Assembly (NCBI RefSeq): GCF_029867415.1
Contig: NC_081183.1
Coordinates: forward strand, 189,674,061 to 189,738,060
DNA from: Vicia villosa
Lineage: Eukaryota; Streptophyta; Magnoliopsida; Fabales; Fabaceae
Length of the DNA stretch: 64,000 nucleotides
Direction of reading: 5' to 3'
Positions within the stretch are counted from its first letter, which is position 1, and each line of letters opens with the position of its first letter. A program made the translations under genes and the position numbers. Shown in pieces: positions 44,812-56,749 of the stretch. The notes under the pieces were generated by a model. It saw only the letters and a program-made list of their open reading frames with translations. It was not told the DNA's origin and did no database searches.

Positions 44812-46208
44812 TGATGTTGTAGAAAGTACAAGTCAAATGTAAGTATTTTGTATTATCGTATCCACATGGATTGGAGCGATATCAAAACCATTCAACAATT
44901 TCTATAGTTCTAAGCATAGAGTTTCAAGTTTGTTTGGTTGAAAGTTACGGAAAGTAAAAATGTGTAAATAACGAAAGATAAGTTTCAGAGGAAAAGACTT
45001 GTTGGGAATTGGTTTTCATCCACCGATTTAATATGTAAATCTCGGATCAGTTATACACAATTTATGCTTGTTTCATTATCATCACGTATTGCTCCCAACA
45101 AAGTTCATGTCTAAACATTTGTTGAGATTTCTCACCTTATGGTTTAATCGACGATTTCTCAGTCTATTAAACAATACGGTAGCATTAAGATTCAATACTT
45201 AAAGTGAATATTAAACCTAAATCTATGTCTAGCATTTAGAGTTTAATAGTTGTTATCTTGGATCGAGATTAGAATCGTATTTGTCAATATCAATTCAATC
45301 CATGAAATAAACGGTGAAACGAAGATAACAACAATAATGATTCAAACATGAATTATATATAATGCCATGATCAAAGAAAATACATACTGTTTCGGTGAAC
45401 TACGACCAATCCCAACAAGAGAGGGATTTAGCTACTCATGGTAGTTTGAAGAACAATGGAAGATTTGAGTTGGAACGACATCAATGACGATTTCCCGACT
45501 CTCGATGTATGTCCAGCTCCCTCTCCCTAAAAACCTCTATTTCTGTTACTATTACAAAGGTATTACAAGATAAAAGTGAATGTCTCTTTCTGAAATGAGT
45601 TCTGCTTCTTTTATAGCAGTTCTGGCCGCCTGAGTTCGCTACGCGAACAGAAGTTCGCTACAGCGAATGCCTTGCTTCATTGTTAAGTCTTTGTTCTGAC
45701 CGCCAGAGTTCGCTACGCGAATGATATTTCGCTGCAGCGAATGTTTTCTTCAGCTTTAAGGAATTCAAATCTTCTAGAAACCGCCAAAGTTCGCTACAGC
45801 AAAATATGGTTCGCTGGAGCGAATGTACTTCGCTTCTGCTCGCTGCTAGCAAAACTGGAAAGTCTGCTTCTGACTTCGTTCGCTACAGCGAAATATGGTT
45901 CGCTGCAGCGAATCGGGCCTTCGCTACCATTCGCTACCTTTTGCTGCAGCGAATGCCCTGCTTTCTGTATTTTTGCCTTTGATTTCCTGTAGTTCGCTAC
46001 AGCGAAATATAGTTCGCTGCAGCGAATGCTCTGTTTTCTGGTTTTTGCTTTAAGGTCAAATCCTGCACAAAAACAAACCAAGCCAAGTAATCTTGCACAA
46101 TAATAGTTTATTCAATAATTGGGGGTTTTTATGTGAGAAATAGGTCAAATAATCAAGATAAGTGCTATGCTATAATAAGTCATTTTTGCATGAATAAAGC
46201 ACTTATCA
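44812..46208 (-). mobile_element. Element D right LTR (5' LTR)
   Basis: 1397 bp, same ends as the left LTR, next to the PBS. TATA box TATAAAAG at 45608-45615, with the palindrome cluster upstream (45633-46028). Confidence 0.95.
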
Positions 46209-46213
46209 GATGC
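46209..46213. repeat. Target-site duplication of element D, right copy
   Basis: GATGC against GATAC at 39619-39623, one transition apart. Confidence 0.75.
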
Positions 46214-47773
46214 ACACTTTATTCCCAAATCTCATCACGCCATTTTCATCAACCTGAAATCTACCTCCTTTACCTTGGTTAACCAATGTCAATTACTCAA
46301 CCAATTTCAAGTCGGATTTCTGTTCTTCTCGGATTTCTTCAAAAATACCACTAGTCGATTTCAACACCCCCAATTTCACACTACCAGGAGCCCATTCGCA
46401 CACCAAACTCATATCTCTGAATTGTTCAACTAATTCCAATTCACGCACCATCATCATCGACATATGCAGAGACTTCCTACTCAACACATCCTGCTACCAC
46501 ATTTGCTTTACCAGGATGGTAACTTAAATCAAATCATAGTCCTTTAATAATTCAAGCCACCTTATCTACCTCATGTTTAACTCCTTTTGATCAAACAAGT
46601 ACTTCAAACTTTGTGATCACTAAACACTTCAAATTTAGAGCCGAAAAGATAATGTCTCCAAATTTTCAAAACAAACACGATAACTGCTGACTCTAAGTCA
46701 TGCGTAGGATAATTCCTCTCATGAATTTTAAGCTGTCTAGAAGAATAGGAAACAACTTGTCCATTTTGCATCAATACACCATCAAGGTCCATCTTTGATG
46801 CATCACAATACACCACAAAAGACTCGCCTGGATTGGGTAAGATTAATATCGAAGCGGTTGTCAACTTTTTCTTCAAGTCTACAAAACTTTCTTCACACAC
46901 AACATCCCATACATAAGCTTGATCCTTTCGAGTCAACTGAGTTAATAGTAACACCAACTAAGAAAATCCCTCAATAAATATTCGATAGTAGCTAGCAAAA
47001 CCAGGAAAACCTCGAATCTCTGTAGCAGACTTCAGAGTCTCCCATTGCAACACAACATCAACTTTAGAAGGATCTACAACAATCCCAGTACTATAAATCA
47101 CATGGCCAATAAAAGTCACTTCCTTAAACCAAAACTCACACTTCGACTGCTTTGCGTATAACTTCTTCTCCTTCAACACTTGCAACACCACTAGCAAATG
47201 CTCAGTATGCCCCTCTTCCGATTTGGAATAAATCAATATGTCATCTATGAAGAAAACAATAGACTTATCTAGACACGAATCGAAAGTTCGATTCATATAC
47301 TCCATAAAAACACTTGGCGCATTAGATACACCAAATGATATACAGTTTATTCGTAATGACCATACATCGTTTGAAAAGCCGTCTTTGGAATATCATTTGG
47401 TTTGACATGAATTCGATGATAACCTAACATCAAATCAATTTTTCTAAAAACACTATCACCTACCAACTGATCCATCAAATCATCAATCCTCGAGAGTGGA
47501 TACTTATTTTTGATAGTCACTTTATTCAATTGCATGTAGTCTACACACAATCTCATACTTCCGTCTGTCATCTTAACTAATAACACAAACGCACCCCACA
47601 GAGAAACACTCGGTCGAACAAACTTCTTCTTGAGCATTTCTCCCAATTGTTTCTTCAGTTCGTTCAGTTCGGAAGGAGATATTTTATAAGGAGCCATCGA
47701 TCTTGGACTCGTACCAGGAACAAACTCTATAGAAAACTCTACTTCACGTTCCAGAGGCAAATCACTTATATCA
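46214..47773 (-). pseudogene. Element E pol: RT, RNase H and integrase N-terminus, decayed
   Basis: Minus strand. RT starts near 47773 with [17 protein letters not shown], then [20 protein letters not shown] and, after a frameshift near 47320, the catalytic box as FFIDDILIYSKSEEGHTEHL (FIDD in place of YVDD). A stop near 46958 separates RNase H, which keeps [26 protein letters not shown] and the DLES block. The connection to integrase (46214-46603) has several stops. A Ty3/gypsy chromovirus of the Tekay/Del type is the best match from memory. Gag and protease are missing because the frame meets LTR sequence at about 47773. Confidence 0.9.
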
Positions 47774-47968
47774 CCTTTATTTTATTATTAATTAAATAAT
47801 AATGCTAATTAGAAACTATATTTATTTATTATTCCAACTAACACCTTAATTCCAGTACCCCACACACATCAACATAAACATCACATATACTCATCGCTAA
47901 ATCACAATAATCACCCAATCAGTTAAATAATAGATTTAAATAATTAAATATAATTTTTGGGGTGTTAC
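47770..47968 (-). mobile_element. Element E 5' LTR, first 200 bp only
   Basis: On the minus strand it starts TGTAACACCCCAAAAATTA at 47968, a common start for legume chromovirus LTRs, and stops at about 47773, directly against the RT frame. The rest of the LTR, PBS, gag and protease are gone. Its left neighbour inside the window is RT; its right neighbour is the copia fragment, so this is the outer insertion edge. Confidence 0.75.
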
Positions 47969-49085
47969 ATCTTATCCCTTGAGGACTCATCTTGGTTCTT
48001 TTAGGATCCATGTTTTTATAGTAAGCCACACATCCCCTCACTTTAAAGTGACCGATATTTGGTGGTTTGTCTCCATGCATCATATGGAGAAATACCGGTT
48101 TTCTTTACAGGAATTCTAATAATTATGTGGAAAGCGGATATTAAGGCCTCACCCCACAAATTTAGGGGTAATTTAGAATGCAGCAACATGACATTCATCA
48201 TTTCTTGATATTTTCGAGTCTTTCTTTCGGCCATGCCATTTTATTGTGGTGTGCGAGGTGCCGAACACTCATGTATTATGTTGTGCTCTTCACAAAATGC
48301 ATCAAATTCAATAGAAAAGTATTCACCGCTCATATCACTCCTAAGGACTTTTATTTTTCTACTTAATTGATTTTCCACTTCTACTTTATAAATCTTAAAT
48401 GCCTTAAAAGCATCATCTTTATGCTTTAAGAGATATACATGTGTGTATCTAGAAGAATCATCGATGAATGTAATGAAATATCTATTTCTCCCACGGGTTA
48501 ACTTGCCATTAAATTCGCACAGATGTGAATTTACAAGATCAAGTAGATTTGTATTTCTTTCAACAATTTTGAAAGGTTTCTTAATCATTTTTTATTTAAC
48601 ACATAATTCACATTTTGTGAAATCATTTATATTACATGAAATCAATCCAGATTTAATTAGTCTCTTCATATAACTAATACAAGAATGTGTCCATCTATTA
48701 TGCCATAAAGAAACGGATTCAAGCATGTAAGCAGAATTAGAAATTTCATTAATAATAGTGTCGGTAATGCATAGTTTGATCATTCCCTCAGTGGAATATC
48801 CTTTTCCAACAAATACACTATTACGGGTTAATATAAGCTTGCCCGATTCATAAACAAATTTAATACCCGATTTTCCCAATAAATCCCCACTAACAATATT
48901 TTTATTCATGTCCGGGACATAAAGCATATTGACAAGAGTGACTTTCTTTCCGGAAGTGAAGTTGAGTTCGACCGATCCGGTTCCAAAAACTTTAGAGCGT
49001 ACTTCATTTTCTACCTGTACTTCTTGTCCATCTTTTGATTCATGATAGGATTTGAATGCAGCCTTGTAATAAGAAACATGTACCG
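47969..49085 (-). pseudogene. Ty1/copia fragment F: GAG-pre-integrase and integrase
   Basis: Minus strand. Starts near 49085 with AAFKSYHESKDGQE (between Gag and integrase), then MLYVPDMNKNIVSGDLLGKS and the GAG-pre-integrase zinc region (LWHNRWTHS, then CELCVK). A break near 48590 leads to integrase with FITFIDDSSRYTHVYLLKHK and LRSDMSGEYFS, then a stop in place of a Gln codon just before NGMAERK, then ISPYDAWRQT and a frameshift near 48043. The frame is cut by the E LTR at 47968. RT should continue left of the window. Confidence 0.9.
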
Positions 49086-50613
49086 ATAAATTATATGCAT
49101 GCCATAAATTATATGCATCTTTATTTCTCGTAAGTTTTCTGTTGCTTTTAGTTTACCGTATTTATTTGTCTATTGCAATCGTTATTTTAATTGTTCTTGT
49201 TGTTGTCCCGATAAATTATATGCATGCCATAAATTGTTTCTCAAGCTTTAGCATGTTTATGATTATGATTAATAACCATAATTACATGATTGAATTTAAA
49301 ATCATGTCTGGCTAAATCTTTTGATACCGGTATGTGATAAGCATCGTCCAGACGAGATTCAATAATAATTGACGTTAATGTTTATAAACTATTTTTCTCG
49401 TTTTAGTTTTTAATTCTCAAACTAAAACGATTTTTGTAACGAGAGTAAAAAGCCAATAAAGGTTGCGGTCAATAGAGCGATAATTTGAGATTTTAACCGG
49501 ATAGTAGAAACTAGGCTTTAATCTTAAACACACCGAGAGCGCTTTAGAATGAATTAAAACTTATTAATTTCCAAAAATTACTTTTAATTCAAATGAGTGA
49601 GCGACAACAAAACATTATGGTTTAAGAGTATAGTCAAAGTCAATAGCACGACAGTGTGGGATAAAGTCTTTTAAATTATTATTTTATGTTGAAAAGTATT
49701 TTGACACATTTTCTGCCAACATAATACCGAGTCCCCGAAGTAAAACTTTATATAAGATTAATAATTGAAATAGTTTTCTTTGATTTTATGATTAAACAAA
49801 AACATTGAGAAATAAAACGATGAATCAAATTAAAAAATAAAAACAGTAATTTTAAGATATATTTGTATTCTTTTAATATTTTTTGTTCCATTTTTTATAG
49901 TTTTATTTTGTTATCAAAGACTAAAATTAAAATTTAATATTTTATGTTAATTGTCGTTGTAAAATAAATCTACGTGGAAGATGCAATATATAAAACTCTA
50001 AAGTGTTAACATTTGATGTTTCATAAAATAAAATAATATTTAAATATAGATTTAAAATAAATAATATTTCAGTGTTAAAATCCTTCCATTTTTAAAAGGG
50101 AGTTAAATTTGGTCAAAATTAAAAATTTATTTTATTTGTTGCTATATATTAATGTAATTATATAAATTATATAGATATGAAATCATGTTGAATTTTATTT
50201 AAAATATATTTATATTTTTGAATTTTAAAATAATCATATATTTATGTTATTGATGGCTAGAGTTATTACTTCAGTATATATACAAAATTGTATTTGCTAA
50301 GATTAATTTATTTGTACATGCCAAAATTTATTGATACTAAGAACAAATTTTGAAGGTGTTTGAATATTGTTCTATTCTAGGAATAAAAAATAAGATGATT
50401 AAAAGCATTGAGTTGTTTGGTTAATAATTGATTGTATTTCGTCTGAAAAGAAATTGATATTGTGTTATTAATATTATTGAAATAAGAAAATTGATACAAG
50501 AAAAATTTGTATAACTCATTAATCCATCCATCCACGCTTAGAGTTAGAGGGGTACAAACAAGAGCAAAGGGTTGTATGCTGGGTTAGAGTGGTATAACAG
50601 AAAAGGGCCCAGA
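49086..50613. other. AT-rich intergenic DNA
   Basis: No gene or complete element recognised. A 28-bp unit beginning CCGATAAATTATATGCATGC is repeated directly at about 49083 and 49209. An inverted repeat, CGTTTTAGTTT with AAACTAAAACG, is at about 49398-49431. Confidence 0.6.
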
Positions 50614-50760
50614 CATAAAACAGAAAAGCCCAACAAAAATATGAAAACATCAATTGGTGAAAAGAAACGAAAAATATATAATATATACATAAAACAGAAA
50701 AGCCCAACAAAAATATGAAAACATCAATTGGTGAAAAGAAACGAAAAATATATAATATAT
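50614..50760. repeat. 74-bp tandem duplication next to the tRNA gene
   Basis: CATAAAACAGAAAAGCCCAA starts at 50614 and again at 50688; the two copies are nearly identical over 73-74 bp. The second ends eight bases before the tRNA 3' end. Confidence 0.95.
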
Positions 50761-50768
50761 GAAAAAAA

Positions 50769-50840
50769 CGCCGTTGCCGGGGATCGAACCCGGGTCACCC
50801 GCGTGACAGGCGGGAATACTTACCACTATACTACAACGAC
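50769..50840 (-). tRNA. tRNA-Asp(GTC)
   Basis: 72 nt on the minus strand, GTCGTTGTAGTATAGTGG at the 5' end, anticodon loop CTGTCAC with GTC, T-arm GGGTTCGATCCCC, acceptor stem GTCGTTG/CAACGGC with one G-U and discriminator G. A and B boxes are intact and no intron is present. Seven Ts follow directly (Pol III terminator), and CAA precedes the 5' end as in active plant tRNA genes. Probably functional and the only clear host gene in the window. Its mature 3' end is the primer for element D. Confidence 0.97.
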
Positions 50841-50937
50841 TTGATGTTTACAATTTCGTTTTTTAATTAGATGACTTTAATAAAAATACTTATATTTTAT
50901 GCTGTATTAATTGATTTGTGTTGTCATGCAATGCTGC

Positions 50938-51622
50938 ATTATGCTTCCTTTTCTCTTCTCATTCAATTTTTTAGTTTGGGATACTGTTTACGTCTTTCTT
51001 CTAATTGGATTTACTAATTTTTCCTCTTCTTTGGAACTACAACATTTTTTTATTATGCCTTCCCTGCACTTAATAAGATTATTTATTTCTTCTCATTCAA
51101 AATATTATTATCTCATCAATTTAGTTACTTTTTTATATTGAAAAAGACTAATTCTTTTTTTACGAGAACAAATATTTTAAAGAATTAGAATAAGATTGAG
51201 AGTACTCAAAAGTAAATAAATAATATATAATCATTTTTTATTTCTTAATATTTCATTATTATAATTTTAGAGTTTTTATTTTCTTTGTAAATTTTCTGAA
51301 AAATTTGAGACAAATTTACTAGTAATAGCAAATAGTATTATAGAAAAATAAATTTTAATATTTTATTGTTTTTCCAAAATTATTTATAATTGGGTTTCTG
51401 TAGACTTAACAAATGTGTTGTTGTTTATACAATATCTGATCAATCTAGTTTTGATAAGAACATTTCTACATATAAGGTGTAATATATCAATATCTAAATC
51501 ATAACTACTCATGAGAATTCATTGAAAAATAAATTTAAATATTTAACGCTTATGTTCATCGTTTTAATTATTGTTTTCCATTCAAATCGAACATTTGTTA
51601 ACATGTTATTTAAAAAACACAT
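50938..51622 (+). repeat. 690-bp duplicated segment, right copy
   Basis: Direct copy of 37597-38292, without the MITE. It starts about 97 bp beyond the tRNA gene. No coding frame; origin unknown. Confidence 0.9.
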
Positions 51623-51749
51623 TCTCCTATGTGGTTGCAATTAGATTATATATATAGTGTGAAACACTCTGTTGCTTTACGAAAAAACCAAAAACTGCAT
51701 AATGACGCGAGATTGAATAATGGATAAGGGCATTAGAATTGGTCCAACC
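51623..51749. other. Unassigned short AT-rich spacer
   Basis: Separates the duplicated segment from a gypsy integrase remnant. Nothing recognised. Confidence 0.5.
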
Positions 51750-53000
51750 TTTGCAGTAGTTAGAGGCAGAGACATGTAATTAGTTGTATGTTCCCCTTTG
51801 CACGATTTCAAGGTCGACATAAGATAGGAAACATATGATGAATCTTAGTTGTCAGAGGCAGTTGTAACCAATATGCAATAAGCCAACCTTGTCCTTGACT
51901 AGAAATGGACCAAAGTATCAGGGACACGGTTTTTGGCTCTTTTGTAAAGCAATCGAGTGTTGGCGGTATGGACGGTGTTTGACGAAAACCAAGTTACCAA
52001 CCTGAAATTCCAAGAACCTTCTTTTGGAATTGCAAATTTCTTCATAGTCGGTTGAGCTTTTAATATATTAGCTTTAAGGGAGTTCATAACTGCATCACAT
52101 TCTTATAGGAGAGTTTAGAGTGAATGGGAGTCTAGAGGGCTAATATCATACTTGATGAGACCATAAGAGGTTCTCGACCATAGATCGCTTTTGTTCTGGA
52201 CTGGGCCAAGGTTAGGCCCAACATAGTTTCGGCCCAGTAAACCTCAGAGGCTCAAGTTCCTCTGTGACCCACATCTGGGTCTAGGATGCCCGTCTTCGCC
52301 ATGCTCGGCAGGACCATCCTCGTTAACCATATAACGCCCGGCAGGATTGCTCCCCACGAGCTGGCTGGCGCCCAGCACGAGTGCTCCCCGCGAGCACCCT
52401 CGTTGCCGAGGACCCTGCTCCTCACAGGGCTCCTTCATATCCAACCTTCCGAATAATACGGAGCCAACGTGGCCCCCAAAATACCGCGTCTCCCTTAAAC
52501 TTCAGAGCGGTTAACCAGGACAGAGGGCACTCACGCACCTCCGATATCTCCGCTCAGGAAACCTGGAAGTCTCCTAGTTGGGCTTGGAAGTCCAACCAAG
52601 TAGCGAGATCATGGCCCAGTGCTGGGGGCTATAAATACCCTCTTTCACTAGAGGGTCAGGTATTCAATTCTTACTTACTTTTAGCTTGTACTTGCGCTCC
52701 TTTGCTCGTCTACTCACTTGGGCATCGGAGTACCTTGCAGGTACACCCCCTCCTCATTCCTAGAAGATCCAATTCCGAGCAGCCAGCGACGATTCTTCTG
52801 GTCAGGTACGATCAGCTTTGAATGGGGGCACCTACCAATACTAGTGCGAAATACAGTATTATACCATAGCTCTGCACACATAAGATATTTGGACCACGCC
52901 TTTGGATTTTGACTCTTACTGGTAAAGTCACGATTAGAAGCTCTTGTACTAGCGTTCCTTGGAACCGTTGCATAAGTAGAATTCCAGAATCACAACTTCC
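51750..53000 (-). pseudogene. Ty3/gypsy integrase remnant, split by a solo LTR
   Basis: Minus strand, read through several frameshifts. On the right (52820-53000) are traces of the end of the catalytic core (KAWSKYL, then ELWYNT). On the left (51750-52186) come LMVSSS, LKANILKAQPTMKKFA, a PYRQHS-like stretch and RYFGPF-like, KVG-like and LPL-like pieces. That is the order from the end of the core into the C-terminal GPF/GPY region of Ty3/gypsy integrases. It is too decayed to place in a clade with confidence. The solo LTR sits at 52192-52814. Confidence 0.7.
52187..52819 (+). mobile_element. Solo LTR (52192-52814) with 5-bp TSD
   Basis: 623 bp from TGTTCTGGAC to GTACGATCA, flanked by perfect GCTTT duplications (52187-52191, 52815-52819). 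GC-rich compared with its surroundings. Plus-strand TATA box TATAAATA (52630-52637) followed by a small hairpin, CCCTC with GAGGG (about 52638-52655). No internal sequence: recombination between two LTRs removed the body. The lineage is probably Ty3/gypsy, from the general look of the promoter. Confidence 0.9.
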
Positions 53001-53007
53001 ATTGTAA

Positions 53008-53948
53008 CTAGGGTTGTTCAAAATTAATCGCCAAATCGAACTGGAGTTAAACTAACTGAACCATTATTAATGGTTAGTGAACCGAACTTATATTTTATTA
53101 ATGGTTCTAGAACCGAACCAATAAGCAATTAACCACTTTGAATTTAATTCCGAACCAAACCCTTAAAACTTTAGTTTCAAAATTTTAACTATTAATAACT
53201 TCAAACACTCAACCTCCAAATAGCTTATGAACCGTGGAAACTTTGAAGAACAACTGAAAAATGGTGAAGAACCCAAAACCCCCAAATTGGTGAAGAACCC
53301 TAAACCCCCAAATTGGTGAAGATTCCAAATTGTCAAACCTAGAATTGGTGAAAAATTTAAGCTTGCTCTCACAATCAAAGGTTCGGAATCGAGATACTCC
53401 AGAAAATGCATGAATTGGATGATGAGGAGAATTAATTCCTAGTTTATTTACTTGGATTTGGGTTTTATCATATGTTTATTTGCTTCAATCTTGATGAGTG
53501 TTTTAACTCAACAGTCAGTTTATTATATGCACATGTATCTTATTGGATTTGGGCAATGCTAAATAATATTGTTTCTTGAAGATTATATGTCCTGGAGTAG
53601 AAGATTTAGTTCCAGTTTTATTATTGTAATATACTATGTTTTTCTAATATATGTATGAATTCATTATAGAACGGTTTTCGTTTGGTGAAGAATGTATTTT
53701 TATTCTAGTAGTAATGCTTTGTTGCATAGAACCAATCTTGAATTGACTTTGTAAGTGTTGAATAATTAGGAAAGTATTGCCCAATCTCCTAATTTGTGTT
53801 GGGTTATGGATTATCATGTGGTTGATGCTGAAATTTTGATTGTGTAATATTATGTTGTAGATCTGTATGATTAGAATTTGGGGGTTTCGTAAGTGCTTAT
53901 TTTTATAAGCACTTGTGCTATAGGCTATTTATCCAAACAACCCTAAAT
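53008..53948. mobile_element. Possible hAT-like non-autonomous transposon
   Basis: Imperfect terminal inverted repeats (CTAGGGTTGTT at the left; the right end reads ATTTAGGGTTGTT inverted), flanked by ATTGTAA at 53001-53007 and 53949-53955. Inside are GAACCGAACC-type motifs and a small tandem repeat (CCCCAAATTGGTGAAGA, 53279-53325). The 7-bp rather than 8-bp flank and weak TIRs leave this uncertain. Confidence 0.35.
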
Positions 53949-53955
53949 ATTGTAA

Positions 53956-54367
53956 AAGTTGACTAATTTGTTGCATTCCATTTGATTTCCATCATCTAAT
54001 AGTCAAGTCTAACAAACCCTAATGATAAGATTCGCATATTTATCCGTTTAACCATTCATGTTTGACTTATCATAATACATTAGTTATCATCATCAAAAGT
54101 TGATATTCGTGTTAAAAGTATATCACCCGTAAAACAGTGTCACATATGTATTTTGAAGGTTATTGAGGTATGAGTGGCGAAGTCTCAAATGACCTACATG
54201 GTAGTTTTTTATGGAAAGGGTTCTACAGGCCTTCTAACTAGTGAAGCTCACAAGGGATGGCTCTAGATTTTTAACATGGTTCCTAGAGTCACGAACCCTA
54301 TTTGGAAACATTTCCATCAATGAAATATTAAAAATTAGACGACAATACCCTTAAAAGGATGTACTCT
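53956..54367. other. Unassigned spacer before element G
   Basis: No gene seen. The five bases before G are ACTCT (54363-54367), the candidate TSD; its partner lies beyond the right edge. Confidence 0.5.
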
Positions 54368-56741
54368 TGTCATACCCCAATTTTTGACCCATGCATTTTG
54401 TTCCATTAAACCATTTGCATATCATTCATTCACTAAGGCATGATTTCAAATGAATGACATTTGTGCAATTTAGGGTTTTATCAGTGTGCTTATCAAATAA
54501 AGATTAATTGATGATGATCATTGTGCTCCCCGTGTTGCTAGAGCATGACGGTTTTTTCAATTGATGATGATCATTGAATTTTGTGTTCTCATTTTTCGTG
54601 ACTTCCTCAAGACGTTGCAATTATTGTTAAACCATGGTGCAAATGTTGAACATAAAGTGGCGGTGTGCTATTTGTTTGACATGCAAGTTTGGATTAGATC
54701 TAGGGATTGATTTGAATTTAGATTCATTAGTGGAAATATTCATGCAAGTTCTTAATGCGTTAAAGTTAACCATTAATTCGTAAGACTGAAGTAATCTTGT
54801 CTCGATTCATTTTGAATTCAAAGATTACATTGTATTGGTTTTGAAACGATTTAATCGGACGCAAATTTTATCATTCATTCATAATAATCAAGATGTCATT
54901 TAAATTCAAGTACAAAGATCATTCAACATTCTTCATTCATTCAAAAGTTCACTATATTTATGGTTCAAATTTCATTACAAAAACAAATTATTACAAACAT
55001 GAAAGTTACACAAAGCTAAGTTCTATTTTTGTCTCCAATCTTCTTCTTTTGACGTTTCCAATTTTCAATCTTCATTCAAACTTCTTATTGCTTTACCACC
55101 AATGCCATTGCACATGAAACAAGAGAAAGAAATGGTTAGAATCCACAAAAATATGAACATGAACAAGAATTTCCAAGAGGATACACAAGTTCATCATTAG
55201 GGTTTGATGAAAGAATCAGAATTTTGTCAAGGGATTTGTTTTCAATCAACAAAAGGCCTCATGCAATGTCATAACTAATCATGGGCCTAAAAGCAATCCT
55301 ATTGCAAATCACAAAACTAGGTTTTGGTTCACAAAAGAAATTAGCAAAAAAGTTTAAGAAAATAGACAAAGCTGCCAAGATTTCTGTCATCCAAACAAAT
55401 TCACAAGGCCCAATTTTATGGCCTGTCCAAAACCTTGCTGTCCTCAAAACAAGACAAAACAGCCACCCTGCTATCACTATGTTGCGGCCAGTATCAGAAA
55501 TTGCATGAAAATAGTAAAATACAAACTGTTACACAAAAGCAGCCTGCAGCATTTCCCTTTATAATTCCAAACCAAGTTTGAATCCATCCAACCCTAGAAT
55601 TGTTCCCAAACCTAGAGACTATATATGACACTGTTTCATTGAAGAAAGAGAGGCTCATCTGCAAAACCCTAGCCGCAGCAAATAACCAAACATTCACAAA
55701 CCATCAATTTGTTCAGAAGCAAATTTTTAGAACACAATACTCAGTTCACACAATATTCAGTTCATATAACACCCTAAACTATCATCATTTTCCATTCAAA
55801 AAAACCCTTCAGAAATGTAGAGGAAGAGATTCAGAGATAAAGAAATTATAGAAAGATCTCACCCTGTTTTGACCCGATTCATAATTGTTTTATCAACATC
55901 TTCATAGCCAAACCGCAACCTCCACACCTGCTTCACTTCACATCCCTATGCATAATCACCTTTCAATCACCAAAATTTCCGCCATACACTCACTGAATCA
56001 CAACCTGCAAAATACGCTCGACACTCATTCAAACCAACACAGCAACACTTGCAGCAACACAGAAGCAGAAAAGACGAATCAGCAACAGAAGATCGAAGAA
56101 GCTTAGGAGGAAGGACCAAAGTCAAAGATCAAAAGTGATGCAAGCATACCTTAATTTAATTTCGTTTCTGTTCCCTTAAATCTCATTTTCATTGTGAATC
56201 TTGTATCTTGTAATTTCCACTGAAATAATGAGAATCTGGGGTGATTTAGGGTTTTTGTGGGAATGAGGGCATTGATTTTGATTGCTCTGTTTTGCTGTTG
56301 TTTGAATTGATTTTGTGTTGGTTAATCGAGAGTTTGAACCGTGAGCGAGCGAGATTGAGAGGTGATGAACCGACGAGAGACGGAGAGCCAAAACATAGAG
56401 ATAGAGAGAACGGAAACGAGAGAGCGTTCGAGAGAGATGAGAGTTCTTCCATTTTGTTTCCGCCTTCCTCGTATGTTGTTGTTGTTTGTTCATAGCAAGT
56501 CGAGTGAGAGAGAGAGAGATTGTAGAGAAACAACAAAATCGGTGAGAACAGAAGAAAAGAGGCTGAATGATTCAGGGTTTCTCTAAACCCGATTTTCATC
56601 CTGTAGTTTTGGGTCCGGATCCACTGACCCAGTTGGCCCAATGTTTTTTTTTTGTTTTGTTTGGTTTTTGTAGCCTTCATTTTGGGCTTACTCTCCATTT
56701 GGTTACTACACCCCCCTTCTGGCCCAGTAACTTGTTTTTTC

Positions 56742-56749
56742 TATATAAA
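56742..56749 (+). promoter_or_regulatory. TATA box of LTR G
   Basis: TATATAAA in the context TTTTCTATATAAAAAACC, about 2.4 kb from the LTR start. A best candidate only; no start-site data. Confidence 0.45.

Noticed and set aside
52381..52821. 146-aa frame in the solo LTR
   Set aside because: It lies wholly within a TG...CA LTR with TSD; no domain.
53279..53325. Telomere-like CCCTAAACCCCC text
   Set aside because: Only one or two units inside a local tandem repeat; not a telomeric array.
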